Below are positions 43,977-52,442 of a stretch of DNA of 64,000 bases, in pieces; position 1 is the stretch's first letter, and each line of letters starts with the position of its first letter. This stretch comes from Bacteroidales bacterium (GTDB lineage Bacteria > Bacteroidota > Bacteroidia > Bacteroidales > UBA4181). Both the position numbers and the translations under genes were made by a program. Location of the stretch: assembly GCA_031275285.1 (NCBI GenBank), contig JAISOY010000159.1, forward strand, positions 1-64,000. Reading direction: 5' to 3'. The notes under the pieces are model-generated. The model was not told the origin of the DNA, made no database searches, and saw nothing but the letters and a program-made list of their open reading frames with translations.

Positions 43977-45005
43977 ATGACAGACCGTAGAACTTTTATC
44001 AAAACCGGAGCTTTTGCAGGAGTGGGATTATTCACATCGGGATGGGTTTCAGGAAACGTTTCCGAACCTGTAAAAAAAGGATTACGAGTAGGAATTATCG
44101 GATTGGATACTTCACATAGCACAGCTTTCACAAGATTGTTCAATAATGATCAGGCATCCGACTATGGAGGATACAAAGTCGTCGCAGCCTATCCCTATGG
44201 CAGCCGCGATATAAAATCCAGTGTCGACCGTATCCCGGGTTATATCGAAGAAGTAAAAAAAATGGGAGTGGAAATTGTTGATTCCATCAAAGCCTTATTA
44301 AAAAAAGTCGATTTTGTATTGCTTGAGACAAATGACGGGCGTCCGCATCTGGAACAAGCATTGGAGGTTTTCAGGGCAGGAAAGCCGGTGTTTATTGATA
44401 AACCGGTGGCTGCTTCCTTAACCGATGCTATTTCCATTTATCAGGCAGCCGGAAAATTTAAGGTCCCTGTTTTTTCTGCATCTTCCCTCAGGTACATGTC
44501 GAATATGGATGATATCCTGAAAAAACAAAGTATTGGAAAAATCCTGGGTGCCGATACATTCAGTCCATGCGCACTGGAGGAAACCCATCCTGATTTTTTC
44601 TGGTATGGCATCCATGGTGTCGAAGCATTGTTTACCGTCATGGGCGTAGGATGTAAAACAGTATCGCGCGTACATACCCCAGGCGCTGATGTTACGACAG
44701 GTATTTGGAATGATCAACGTATCGGTACTTTCAGGGGAATACGGACAGGGAAAACAGGGTATGGCGGATATGCTTTCGGTGAAAAGGGTATTAAACCTTT
44801 GGGTGACTATAATGGATACATCCCGTTAGTCAAGGAAATTGTTAAATTTTTCCAGACAGGAATTGCTCCTGTAACTCCGGAAGAAACACTTGAAATATTC
44901 TCCTTCATGGAAGCAGCAGATGAAAGCAAAAGAAGGAACGGTGCATCTGTTGATATTCAGGAGATTCGTGAAAAGGCGCTTAGTAAAGTAAAAAAGACAT
45001 GGTAA
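43977..45005 (+). CDS. Gfo/Idh/MocA oxidoreductase with Tat-like signal
   Basis: The product is 342 aa. The N-terminus (MTDRRTFIKTGAFAGVGLFTSG) is a twin-arginine signal. The Rossmann core LRVGIIGLDTSHSTAF is followed by VDFVLLETNDGRPHLEQA and FIDKPVAASL, where DKP replaces the usual EKP. The C-terminal half is shorter than in the 446-aa paralogs. This subgroup with a DTSH motif is often found in Bacteroidota and Planctomycetota clusters with ceramidase-like and DegT genes (recollection). The reaction is unknown; NAD(P)-dependent sugar oxidation is inferred. Confidence 0.82.
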   Translation: MTDRRTFIKTGAFAGVGLFTSGWVSGNVSEPVKKGLRVGIIGLDTSHSTAFTRLFNNDQASDYGGYKVVAAYPYGSRDIKSSVDRIPGYIEEVKKMGVEIVDSIKALLKKVDFVLLETNDGRPHLEQALEVFRAGKPVFIDKPVAASLTDAISIYQAAGKFKVPVFSASSLRYMSNMDDILKKQSIGKILGADTFSPCALEETHPDFFWYGIHGVEALFTVMGVGCKTVSRVHTPGADVTTGIWNDQRIGTFRGIRTGKTGYGGYAFGEKGIKPLGDYNGYIPLVKEIVKFFQTGIAPVTPEETLEIFSFMEAADESKRRNGASVDIQEIREKALSKVKKTW

Positions 45006-45026
45006 GGTAACATTAAAATAAAACAG

Positions 45027-46337
45027 ATGACCGAAACAACTTTATCCAAAAAGAATTCAATAGTATCGATTGCGATCCTGGCGTTTATGTTCTTTATCTT
45101 CGGGTTTGTCTCGTGGATTAACGCAATACTTATTCCCTATTTCAGGATTGCCTGCGAATTAGAAACGGATTTCCAGGCCTATTTAGTGGCATTTGCATTT
45201 TACATTGCATATTTCGTGATGTCTATGCCAGGTGCCCTGCTCCTGAAAAAAGTCGGGTTCAAGCGCGGCATCATGTACGGTTTTTTTGCCCTGTCATTGG
45301 GTGCCTTGATATTTATTCCCGCTGCACTTACCCGCACTTATGGTATTTTTCTGATCGGGTTATTTACCATGGGAACAGGATTGGCCGTGCTGCAAACAGC
45401 CGCAAACCCCTATGTAACTATCATCGGTCCTATCGAAAGTGCTGCGCGGCGTATGAGTATCATGGGGGTATGCAATAAATTTGCGGGTATCGTTTCCCCG
45501 CTTATTTTTGCCGCATTCACATTAAAAGCCACTGACACCTCGCTATTTGAAGCTTTGCCTCTAATGGACGATGCAAGCAGAAGCGCTGCCCTCGATGAGT
45601 TGATCCGCCGTGTGATATTCCCTTATGGTTGCCTTAGCGTATTATTGGTCGGAGCCGGATTATTTATCAGGTATTCCGTACTTCCTGAGATCAATACGGA
45701 AAAAGAAACAGAAGAACAGGTACTGGCACATACAGGAAAGAAAAATATTTTCCATTTTCCTTACCTGATATTGGGTGCCATTGCCCTGCTTTTACATGTC
45801 GGCACACAGGTAATTGCTATCGATACCATCATCAGGTATGCCGAATCCATGGGGTTGAATCTCATCGAGGCAAAAGCATTCCCTTCATATACTTTGACAG
45901 CCACCATCATTGGATATATCATCGGCATCGCCTGTATTCCTAAAATTATCAGCCAGACTACGGCATTAAGGATCTGTACGATCACAGGACTGATATTTTC
46001 TTTTTGTGTCCTCTTCATACCCGGATATATGAATTTCGGAAATCATACCATCAGTATCTCTATCTGGTTCCTGGCTTTGTTGGGATTGCCTAATTCGCTG
46101 ATCTATGCAGGGATATGGCCTTTGGCTATCCGGAATCTGGGACGATTCACTAAAACAGGTTCTTCCTTATTGATTATGGGATTGGTAGGAAATGCCATTC
46201 TCCCTTTAATCTATGGGGCGCTTGCCGATCGCATCGGGTTACGTCAGGCATATTGGGTGTTGATTCCATGTTTCCTGTACCTGGTTTTCTATGCCTTGTA
46301 CGGACACAAAATCACTTCATGGAAACGTGTAAAATGA
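45027..46337 (+). CDS. FucP-type sugar:proton symporter (FHS family)
   Basis: The product is 436 aa with ~12 membrane segments. The motifs FGFVSWINAILIPYFR, LKKVGFKRGIMYGF and QTAANPYVTIIGP are hallmarks of the FucP/GluP/NagP family of inner-membrane sugar symporters. NagP-type members import N-acetylglucosamine. Because nagA and nagB lie in the same operon, an N-acetylhexosamine is the most likely substrate here. It is 21 bp after the oxidoreductase gene. Fucose or another monosaccharide cannot be excluded from the sequence. Confidence 0.88.
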   Translation: MTETTLSKKNSIVSIAILAFMFFIFGFVSWINAILIPYFRIACELETDFQAYLVAFAFYIAYFVMSMPGALLLKKVGFKRGIMYGFFALSLGALIFIPAALTRTYGIFLIGLFTMGTGLAVLQTAANPYVTIIGPIESAARRMSIMGVCNKFAGIVSPLIFAAFTLKATDTSLFEALPLMDDASRSAALDELIRRVIFPYGCLSVLLVGAGLFIRYSVLPEINTEKETEEQVLAHTGKKNIFHFPYLILGAIALLLHVGTQVIAIDTIIRYAESMGLNLIEAKAFPSYTLTATIIGYIIGIACIPKIISQTTALRICTITGLIFSFCVLFIPGYMNFGNHTISISIWFLALLGLPNSLIYAGIWPLAIRNLGRFTKTGSSLLIMGLVGNAILPLIYGALADRIGLRQAYWVLIPCFLYLVFYALYGHKITSWKRVK

Positions 46338-46469
46338 TACCCGCATAAATATTCATGATCAATGTTCACATCAACCATCTATAAGTTCATAGTTTATTAT
46401 TCATCTTTTCTACTTTAAAGAACCTTGAATCCGGAATTTTGAACTTCAATCTAAAATAATCTTAATCGT

Positions 46470-47843
46470 ATGAAATCCAAACCTATTTATAACAGACGTT
46501 CATTCCTTTCGAATACAGCTTTGGCAGGGGCAGGAGTTTTGGGTTTTCCGGCTATTATCCATTCATGCTCCGGCTCTGCAGACAGGGGGATTATGCCATT
46601 GCGCCCTTTTGAAGAATTATTTATACCCGAACTTCCGGATAAAGCAATTGAGGGAAAGCCGCTTAAAGCAGCGCTTGTCGGGTGTGGAGCAAGAGGAACA
46701 GGTGCCGCATTTAACTTTCTGGACGCAGGTGATAATTTACTTATAACAGCTTGTGCCGATTTATTTAAGGATAAATTAGATGCATGCCTGAAGATGTTGA
46801 AGGAAAAAAAGAAAATGGAAGTGCCACCGGAAAATTGTTTTACAGGTTTTGATGCATACAAAAAAGTTTGCGATTTGCCTGTTGACCTGATTATTATAGC
46901 TTCCCCTAATTGTTTTCATCCTGAACAAATGAAATATGCCATAGAAAAAGGGAAACATGTATTTGTAGAAAAACCGGCTGCCATTGATCCTACCGGTTAC
47001 AGGACATTTCTCGCATCTGCCCGTCAGGCGTACAGTCGCGGGCTAAACGTCCTTCCCGGAACGCAGTACCGTTTTGATCGTCCTTTTGTAGCATCTTACC
47101 GGAAAATTCAGGAAGGATGGATAGGAAGTATTGTTTCAGGGTATGTTTTTTACCATACAGGAAGTGACCAGTACATCGTTCGTCAACCCGGATGGTCGGA
47201 TATGGAATATATGATACGGGGACACTTCAACTGGAGTTGGGTAAATGGTGATCAGGTCAGCAATATGTTGATACATTGGATTGACGTGTTTAACTGGTTT
47301 TCGCATCTTAAACCCGTAAGAGCCATTTCATACGGTTCACGGATACAAAAAAACATAGGAAATGTATATGACAATTTCAGTATGAATATTGAGTACGAAG
47401 GAGGAGTAAATGTTTCCGGTATGGTCCGTAGGATAGACGGATGCGATAATGACAGGGGCGCTATTATCCGGGGGGAGAAGGGCTCATGGCACAGCCGTGA
47501 TTTTTCCATAAGAAACAATGACGGCGAAATAATATGGAAGTATGATGGAGAAGACGCCAAAAATAAATTCAAGGTACATGATATGTATACTCTCGAACAC
47601 ATTGAGCTGGTCAACCATATACGAAAAGGTAAAGTGATAAATGTAGCCGAAGGTGCGGCCATATCATCCATGACTGCTGTAATGGCTAGGGAATCGGCTT
47701 ATACGGGAAAAGCGTATACATGGGAGCAAATTACCTCTTCAAATTTGAATATGTTACCTGAAAAAATGGAGTTAATAAATATGGACCTGAAAAAATATGA
47801 AATACCGCTTGCAGGGATTTCTTCCAAAAATATACCGTCATGA
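46470..47843 (+). CDS. Gfo/Idh/MocA oxidoreductase, probable Tat lipoprotein
   Basis: The product is 457 aa. The N-terminus (NRRSFLSNTALAGAGVLGFPAIIHSCSG) combines a twin-arginine motif with a lipobox-like Cys, suggesting a folded, membrane-anchored periplasmic enzyme. Rossmann LKAALVGCGARGTGAAFN, IIASPNCFHPEQ and HVFVEKPAAIDP (EKP) are intact; HWIDVFNWF carries the C-terminal His-Asp pair. It overlaps nagA by four bases (ATGA at 47840-47843), so the two are translationally coupled. The substrate may be the same amino sugar handled by NagA. Confidence 0.85.
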   Translation: MKSKPIYNRRSFLSNTALAGAGVLGFPAIIHSCSGSADRGIMPLRPFEELFIPELPDKAIEGKPLKAALVGCGARGTGAAFNFLDAGDNLLITACADLFKDKLDACLKMLKEKKKMEVPPENCFTGFDAYKKVCDLPVDLIIIASPNCFHPEQMKYAIEKGKHVFVEKPAAIDPTGYRTFLASARQAYSRGLNVLPGTQYRFDRPFVASYRKIQEGWIGSIVSGYVFYHTGSDQYIVRQPGWSDMEYMIRGHFNWSWVNGDQVSNMLIHWIDVFNWFSHLKPVRAISYGSRIQKNIGNVYDNFSMNIEYEGGVNVSGMVRRIDGCDNDRGAIIRGEKGSWHSRDFSIRNNDGEIIWKYDGEDAKNKFKVHDMYTLEHIELVNHIRKGKVINVAEGAAISSMTAVMARESAYTGKAYTWEQITSSNLNMLPEKMELINMDLKKYEIPLAGISSKNIPS

Positions 47844-49021
47844 AAAGAATAAAAATCATCAATGGGAAAATCATTACTTCTACCAGGATATTTCCGGGTG
47901 TTGTGTGTGTTGACGGGAATAAAATATGTGAAATAAGTGACAGGGATATTGATTTTCCGCATGCCGTCATTGTAGATGCAAAAGGTAAATATATATCCCC
48001 GGGATTTATTGATTTACATACGCATGGAGCAGGGAATTCCGATTTCATGGATGGAACGGTAGATGCTTACCTGACCGCAGTGGAAAGGCATGCTGTGCAC
48101 GGCACTACTGCTTTATATCCTACGACACTGGCTTCTACTTATGAAGAATTGATCCATACTTTTGAAGTCTACGAAGAAACTATTACAAAAAACACCAAAG
48201 GGGCTACTATGATGGGACTTCACCTGGAAGGACCGTACTTCTCGATGAATCAGAGAGGAGCACAGGATCCGAAGTATATCCGGAATCCCGAACCGAAAGA
48301 ATACCTGTCCGCCCTTCATGCCACCAGGCATATCAAAAGATGGAGTGCGGCCCCTGAACTGAAAGGGAGTAAAGAATTTGCTGAAGCGTTATCGGTCCGG
48401 GATATACTACCTGCCATTGCCCATACCGATGCGGTTTATGAAGAAGTGCTGCCGGCATTTGACTGGGGATTTACACACATAACACATTTATACTCCTGCA
48501 CTTCAGGAGTAACACGTCGAAATGCATTTCGTTATGCCGGAGTGATAGAGGCTGCATACCTGATCCCTGAAATGACGGTGGAAATTATTGCAGATGGTGT
48601 ACATCTTCCGGCAAGTCTGTTAAAACTAGTGTATCAAATCAAAGGTCCCGGAAAAATAGCTTTGATCACAGACTCCATGAGGGCAGCCGGTATGCCGGAA
48701 GGTCCGAGCATATTAGGAAGTCTAAGCAACGGACAGGAGGTAATAGTAGAAGATGGTGTGGCAAAATTACCGGACCGTTCCGCTTTTGCCGGAAGTGTGG
48801 CTACAACCGACAGATTAGTACGTACCATGATGAAACAGGGCGAAGTCCCTTTAATAGATGTAATAAAGATGGTAACCTCTACACCTGCACGGATTATGGG
48901 AATAGAAAAAATAAAAGGTTCATTATCAAAAGGAAAAGATGCAGATATTGTCGTCTTTGACGATGACATCAACATGCAGATGGTAATGATTAATGGTAAA
49001 ATTATACAAAATAAATTGTAA
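47840..49021 (+). CDS. nagA: N-acetylglucosamine-6-phosphate deacetylase
   Basis: The product is 393 aa, typical length. The amidohydrolase metal and catalytic residues are all seen: FIDLHTHGAG (HxH), GLHLEGPYFS (Glu ligand), AHTDA and THLYS (His residues), and LITDSMRAAGMPEG with the catalytic Asp. It removes acetate from GlcNAc-6-P in the cytoplasm to give glucosamine-6-P for NagB, which starts on the last base of its stop codon. GalNAc-6-P deacetylase (AgaA) is closely related and cannot be excluded. No HexNAc kinase is present in the window. Confidence 0.92.
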   Translation: MKRIKIINGKIITSTRIFPGVVCVDGNKICEISDRDIDFPHAVIVDAKGKYISPGFIDLHTHGAGNSDFMDGTVDAYLTAVERHAVHGTTALYPTTLASTYEELIHTFEVYEETITKNTKGATMMGLHLEGPYFSMNQRGAQDPKYIRNPEPKEYLSALHATRHIKRWSAAPELKGSKEFAEALSVRDILPAIAHTDAVYEEVLPAFDWGFTHITHLYSCTSGVTRRNAFRYAGVIEAAYLIPEMTVEIIADGVHLPASLLKLVYQIKGPGKIALITDSMRAAGMPEGPSILGSLSNGQEVIVEDGVAKLPDRSAFAGSVATTDRLVRTMMKQGEVPLIDVIKMVTSTPARIMGIEKIKGSLSKGKDADIVVFDDDINMQMVMINGKIIQNKL

Positions 49022-49794
49022 TGACAGCGGTAAAATACATTCAAAAATACAGTTTACATATTTATGTTTATCCGTCAAGAAAAGAACTAGGGTCATCTGC
49101 TGCCCGGAATGTAGGTGACACTATCCGGGAAATGCTGCAGCAGAAAGACTTCCTGAACATAATCTTTGCTGCAGCGCCTTCTCAAAACGAATTCCTTGAA
49201 TCACTCCGTAAACAGCAAGGCATTGAATGGCAAAGGATCAATGCATTTCATATGGATGAATATGTCGGATTGCCTCTCGATGCCCCTCAACGTTTCGGAA
49301 ACTATTTGAAGGAGCATATTTTTAATACTTTACCTTTTTATTCTATCAATTATCTGAATGGTAATGGTAGTGTTAATACAGATGAAGAATGCGAAAGATA
49401 TTCCAGGCTTTTGGAACAACATCCCGTGGACATTGTCTGTATGGGAATCGGAGAGAATGGACATATTGCATTCAACGATCCGCATGTAGCAGATTTTTAT
49501 GATCCTGTTTTGGTCAAACAAGTTGATTTGGATGATGCCTGCCGGCAACAACAGGTGAATGACGGGTGTTTTTCCTCTTTTGAAAAAGTACCTACACATG
49601 CACTTACTTTGACCATTCCCGCTTTAATGAAGGCATCACATCTTTTTTGTATGGTGCCTGGACAGGCAAAAGCATGGGCGGTATCACATATGGTCAATGG
49701 TCCCGTTAGTGAAGATATTCCGGCAACCTGCCTGCGCAAGCATGAACATGCTACGATATATGTAGATATGGAAAGTGCAGCCATGTTAGGTTAA
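49021..49794 (+). CDS. nagB: Glucosamine-6-phosphate deaminase
   Basis: The product is 257 aa, near the usual 240-270. NagB signatures are clear: FHMDEYVGLP (catalytic Asp), CMGIGENGHIAFNDP (usually NEP) and the C-terminal HLFCMVPGQAKAWAV. It converts GlcN-6-P to fructose-6-P and ammonia. It overlaps nagA by one base (TAATG), giving tight coupling. The sequence is divergent from enterobacterial NagB (DAPQRFGNYL after the active-site loop), so an AgaI-type galactosamine-6-P isomerase is possible. No terminator is obvious after it. Confidence 0.88.
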   Translation: MTAVKYIQKYSLHIYVYPSRKELGSSAARNVGDTIREMLQQKDFLNIIFAAAPSQNEFLESLRKQQGIEWQRINAFHMDEYVGLPLDAPQRFGNYLKEHIFNTLPFYSINYLNGNGSVNTDEECERYSRLLEQHPVDIVCMGIGENGHIAFNDPHVADFYDPVLVKQVDLDDACRQQQVNDGCFSSFEKVPTHALTLTIPALMKASHLFCMVPGQAKAWAVSHMVNGPVSEDIPATCLRKHEHATIYVDMESAAMLG

Positions 49795-50269
49795 CGTATT
49801 GAATATGAGTAAATAAGTGATTGTTTCCTGTTTGATTTATCCAAAATGTAAAAACTTTAAATTGCCTAGTAAAAAGGGTATTGACTTGAATGTTATATTT
49901 TAATGGTATCCAATATGTTATAATGAATTAACTGATATAAAGGTAGGCTATAACCAGTTTAATAATGATTGGAATTTTCATTAAGAAAATTTAATCGGAA
50001 ATTTCCGAAACTTATAAAATGATGAAATAAGGATCGTCGATTATACTTCTTCTTTTATCGTTCTATTTGTCTATCTGTCAAGTAAAATAACTCTTGTATG
50101 TTACCGAACCGGTTCTACAATAACAAAACATATATTCAGGAAGGTATCCGGTTTCCGGCAAATACTTGATGAATTGGAGTTGAGTGAAAACAAAAAAATG
50201 TTGCTTAAAAAAAAACAATGCTGAACAATTATTGAACCAAACTGTTAATCTTATAAAGCAGTTAAAGCC

Positions 50270-50297
50270 TTTTTTGAGAATTATTATTCGCAAATTT
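50270..50297 (+). promoter_or_regulatory. Operator-like site D (duplicated upstream region)
   Basis: TTTTTTGAGAAT, TAT, TATTCG, CAAATTT. It aligns with site C along with ~60 bp of downstream sequence (CATGACCATAATGATATT), so the duplication includes the control region. The -7 position seen at site C has changed to TTTTTTAT and the spacing is 3 bp longer, so this promoter may be weaker or shifted. The remaining 49795-50269 interval is AT-rich with no gene I would support. Confidence 0.5.
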
Positions 50298-50381
50298 TGA
50301 ATATGATATCATGACCATAATGATATTTTTTATTACATCTGCAAAGTTATTCCGAATAAAACAAAACAACGAAATAGTTTT

Positions 50382-51722
50382 ATGGATGCGTCAAGGCGGA
50401 ATTTTATAAAAAAGGTCTCAATAGGAACGGCATCACTTGCTATTGGTGGTATACTTCCCGGGTTCAGCGCCGGAGGTTATCGCCGGATTATAGGGGCCAA
50501 CGATCGAATCTGTATTTCTGTAATCGGTGTCAATAGTCGCGGTAATGTTTTGGCAAGAAATTTTGCCCGTCAACCGCAATGTGAAGTTGCCACTATATGC
50601 GATGTGGATAAACGAGCTATAGGAAAATGTATCAGGGCAGTAAGCAAGATACAGAAAAAAGCGCCCGAAGGAGAACCGGATTTCAGAAAATCACTTGAAG
50701 ATAAGAATATTGATGCTGTCGTTATAGCTACTCCCGACCATTGGCATACACCGGCTGCATTGTTATCCCTTCAGGCAGGGAAACACGTATATCTTGAAAA
50801 ACCTGTTAGTCACAACCCGAATGAGGGCGAAATGCTGATTGAGGCAGTAGAGAAATACAATAAAGTGGTATTGGTTGGTACACAGCGCCGTTCCTGGCCT
50901 AAGGTAGTCGAAGCCATTCAGAAGCTACAAAAAGGAATTATTGGCAAAGTACATTACGGGAAGGGGTGGTATTCCAGCAACAGATCAGGCATCGGTACCG
51001 GTAAACCTGTTCCTGTTCCGGAATGGTTGGATTGGGACCTGTGGCAGGGGCCGGCACCACGTAAAACCTATAAGGATAATATCGTCCACTATAACTGGCA
51101 TTGGTTCTGGAATTGGGGAACTGCCGAATCGCTGAACAACGGGACCCATATGATAGACCTGCTCTGTTGGGGACTGAATCTGAAATACCCTAAAAAGATT
51201 ACTTCAAGCGGCGGAAGATATTATTATAAAGACGATTGGGAAACACCCGATACGCAAATCATCAATATAGAATATGATGATGTGCTCTTATCGTGGGAAG
51301 GACGAAGTTGTAACAGTAAATTGATCGAAAATTCGTCTGTAGGAGTCATTTTTCACGGAGAGAAAGGCAATCTATTCATCTCCGGTGGGAATGATTACAA
51401 GATATTCGACAAAAATAACAAGGTGATCAGTGATGTGAAGAGCGATATTCCCATCGACCCCCAGAACAGGACAAGTCCCGCCCAAAAGTTGGACGCCCTC
51501 CATATACAGAACTTCTTTGACGGCATACAAAAAGGGGCTAAGCTCAACATGACCGTTGAGGAAGGACATCTGTGTACTTTACTGATGCAATTGGGTAATA
51601 TATCACTGCGTACCGGAGATTCTCTGGATATTAATCCCGAAAACGGACATATCATGAAAAACTTTGCCGCAAAAAAGTTGTGGAAACGGGATTATGAGCG
51701 TGGATGGGAACCTAAAGTTTAA
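50382..51722 (+). CDS. Tat-exported Gfo/Idh/MocA oxidoreductase, copy 2
   Basis: The product is 446 aa, the same length as copy 1 at 38423 and ~91% identical (about 40 differences by eye). The twin-arginine signal (SRRNFIKKVSIGTASLAIGG), Rossmann motif, EKP and GTHMIDLLCWG are all intact, so both copies look functional. Differences cluster in the first ~215 residues and the last ~30, while the centre is almost invariant. The copies lie ~12 kb apart in the same direction and bracket the DegT-to-nagB operon. Function as for copy 1; sub-functionalisation is possible. Confidence 0.88.
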   Translation: MDASRRNFIKKVSIGTASLAIGGILPGFSAGGYRRIIGANDRICISVIGVNSRGNVLARNFARQPQCEVATICDVDKRAIGKCIRAVSKIQKKAPEGEPDFRKSLEDKNIDAVVIATPDHWHTPAALLSLQAGKHVYLEKPVSHNPNEGEMLIEAVEKYNKVVLVGTQRRSWPKVVEAIQKLQKGIIGKVHYGKGWYSSNRSGIGTGKPVPVPEWLDWDLWQGPAPRKTYKDNIVHYNWHWFWNWGTAESLNNGTHMIDLLCWGLNLKYPKKITSSGGRYYYKDDWETPDTQIINIEYDDVLLSWEGRSCNSKLIENSSVGVIFHGEKGNLFISGGNDYKIFDKNNKVISDVKSDIPIDPQNRTSPAQKLDALHIQNFFDGIQKGAKLNMTVEEGHLCTLLMQLGNISLRTGDSLDINPENGHIMKNFAAKKLWKRDYERGWEPKV

Positions 51723-51962
51723 TAAAATCCAATTAAGGATATATCGTGTTTGCTGTTGAGGCTGTCTTAAAGATATTTTAAAAGTTTTTATCTTAGGGTA
51801 TTTTAATTATTGTCTGAAAATAAGGATATTATCAGGGTGGTTGCGCAAAGAGACAAGATAATTAAAATTATCGAAAATCACACAATTTGTTAATGATATC
51901 CAAGACAGTAATTCGGTGTTTTCAAATTGATGCTGCATCGGTTATTACGGAAAAGCATCAAA

Positions 51963-52355
51963 TCAGTCCATCCTTTCCCATACCTCTTCAATAGGACTAT
52001 TGCCAATCTTTCCCTTCATGTGGAGTTTGTTGTTTTTTAACTCATATTCATAAGTGAATTTTTGTCCCAGAAAAGACTTCATTACCGTGAAAGCCATAAC
52101 AATGGTTTCGGTAAAAGTATTTCCATCGATGGAGAATTTTCCACCCGCTCCAATCTTTATTTCCCCTTCATCGTCAAAGTTGGCCCAGATAAAATTGTTT
52201 TCCGTAATAAATTTGATCTGGTTGATTTTACCGGTTACATCTTTTCCGTTCTGGGAAATCAGTTTCCAGGTGCCTTTTAATTCGTTTTCTTTTGCATCTG
52301 CACAGAAAAGGATTGTCAAAGACAGCACAGCAATGAATAAGAATTTAAATTTCAT
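51963..52355 (-). CDS. Small exported lipocalin-like protein
   Basis: The product is 130 aa with signal peptide (MKFKFLFIAVLSLTILFCADAKEN). The opening ELKGTWKLISQNGKD is the GTW motif of lipocalin-like (DUF4488/DUF4923-type) domains, followed by alternating beta strands and ending in EEVWERMD. The role is unknown, possibly binding small hydrophobic molecules in the periplasm. It lies ~85 bp downstream of the S41 peptidase gene on the same strand and may be co-transcribed with it. The 51723-51962 gap on the other side shows no gene. Confidence 0.65.
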   Translation of the reverse strand: MKFKFLFIAVLSLTILFCADAKENELKGTWKLISQNGKDVTGKINQIKFITENNFIWANFDDEGEIKIGAGGKFSIDGNTFTETIVMAFTVMKSFLGQKFTYEYELKNNKLHMKGKIGNSPIEEVWERMD

Positions 52356-52366
52356 ATGTAAAAAAA

Positions 52367-52397
52367 TTGAGAATTGAGAATTGAAAGTTGAGAATTA
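52367..52397. repeat. Short AT-rich tandem repeat (ATTGAGAA units)
   Basis: Three to four imperfect copies of ATTGAGAA/ATTGAAAG lie between the lipocalin and S41 peptidase genes. Low-complexity tracts of this kind are frequent in Bacteroidota intergenic DNA. No function is proposed. Confidence 0.6.
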
Positions 52398-52442
52398 TAT
52401 TTTCATTGACTATTCAACATTAAGAAATGAAGGTCACTTATC

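Noticed and set aside
50078-50293. 71-aa minus-strand ORF upstream of oxidoreductase copy 2
   Set aside because: Low-complexity Phe-rich translation of AT-rich DNA overlapping the operator-like site; not supported.
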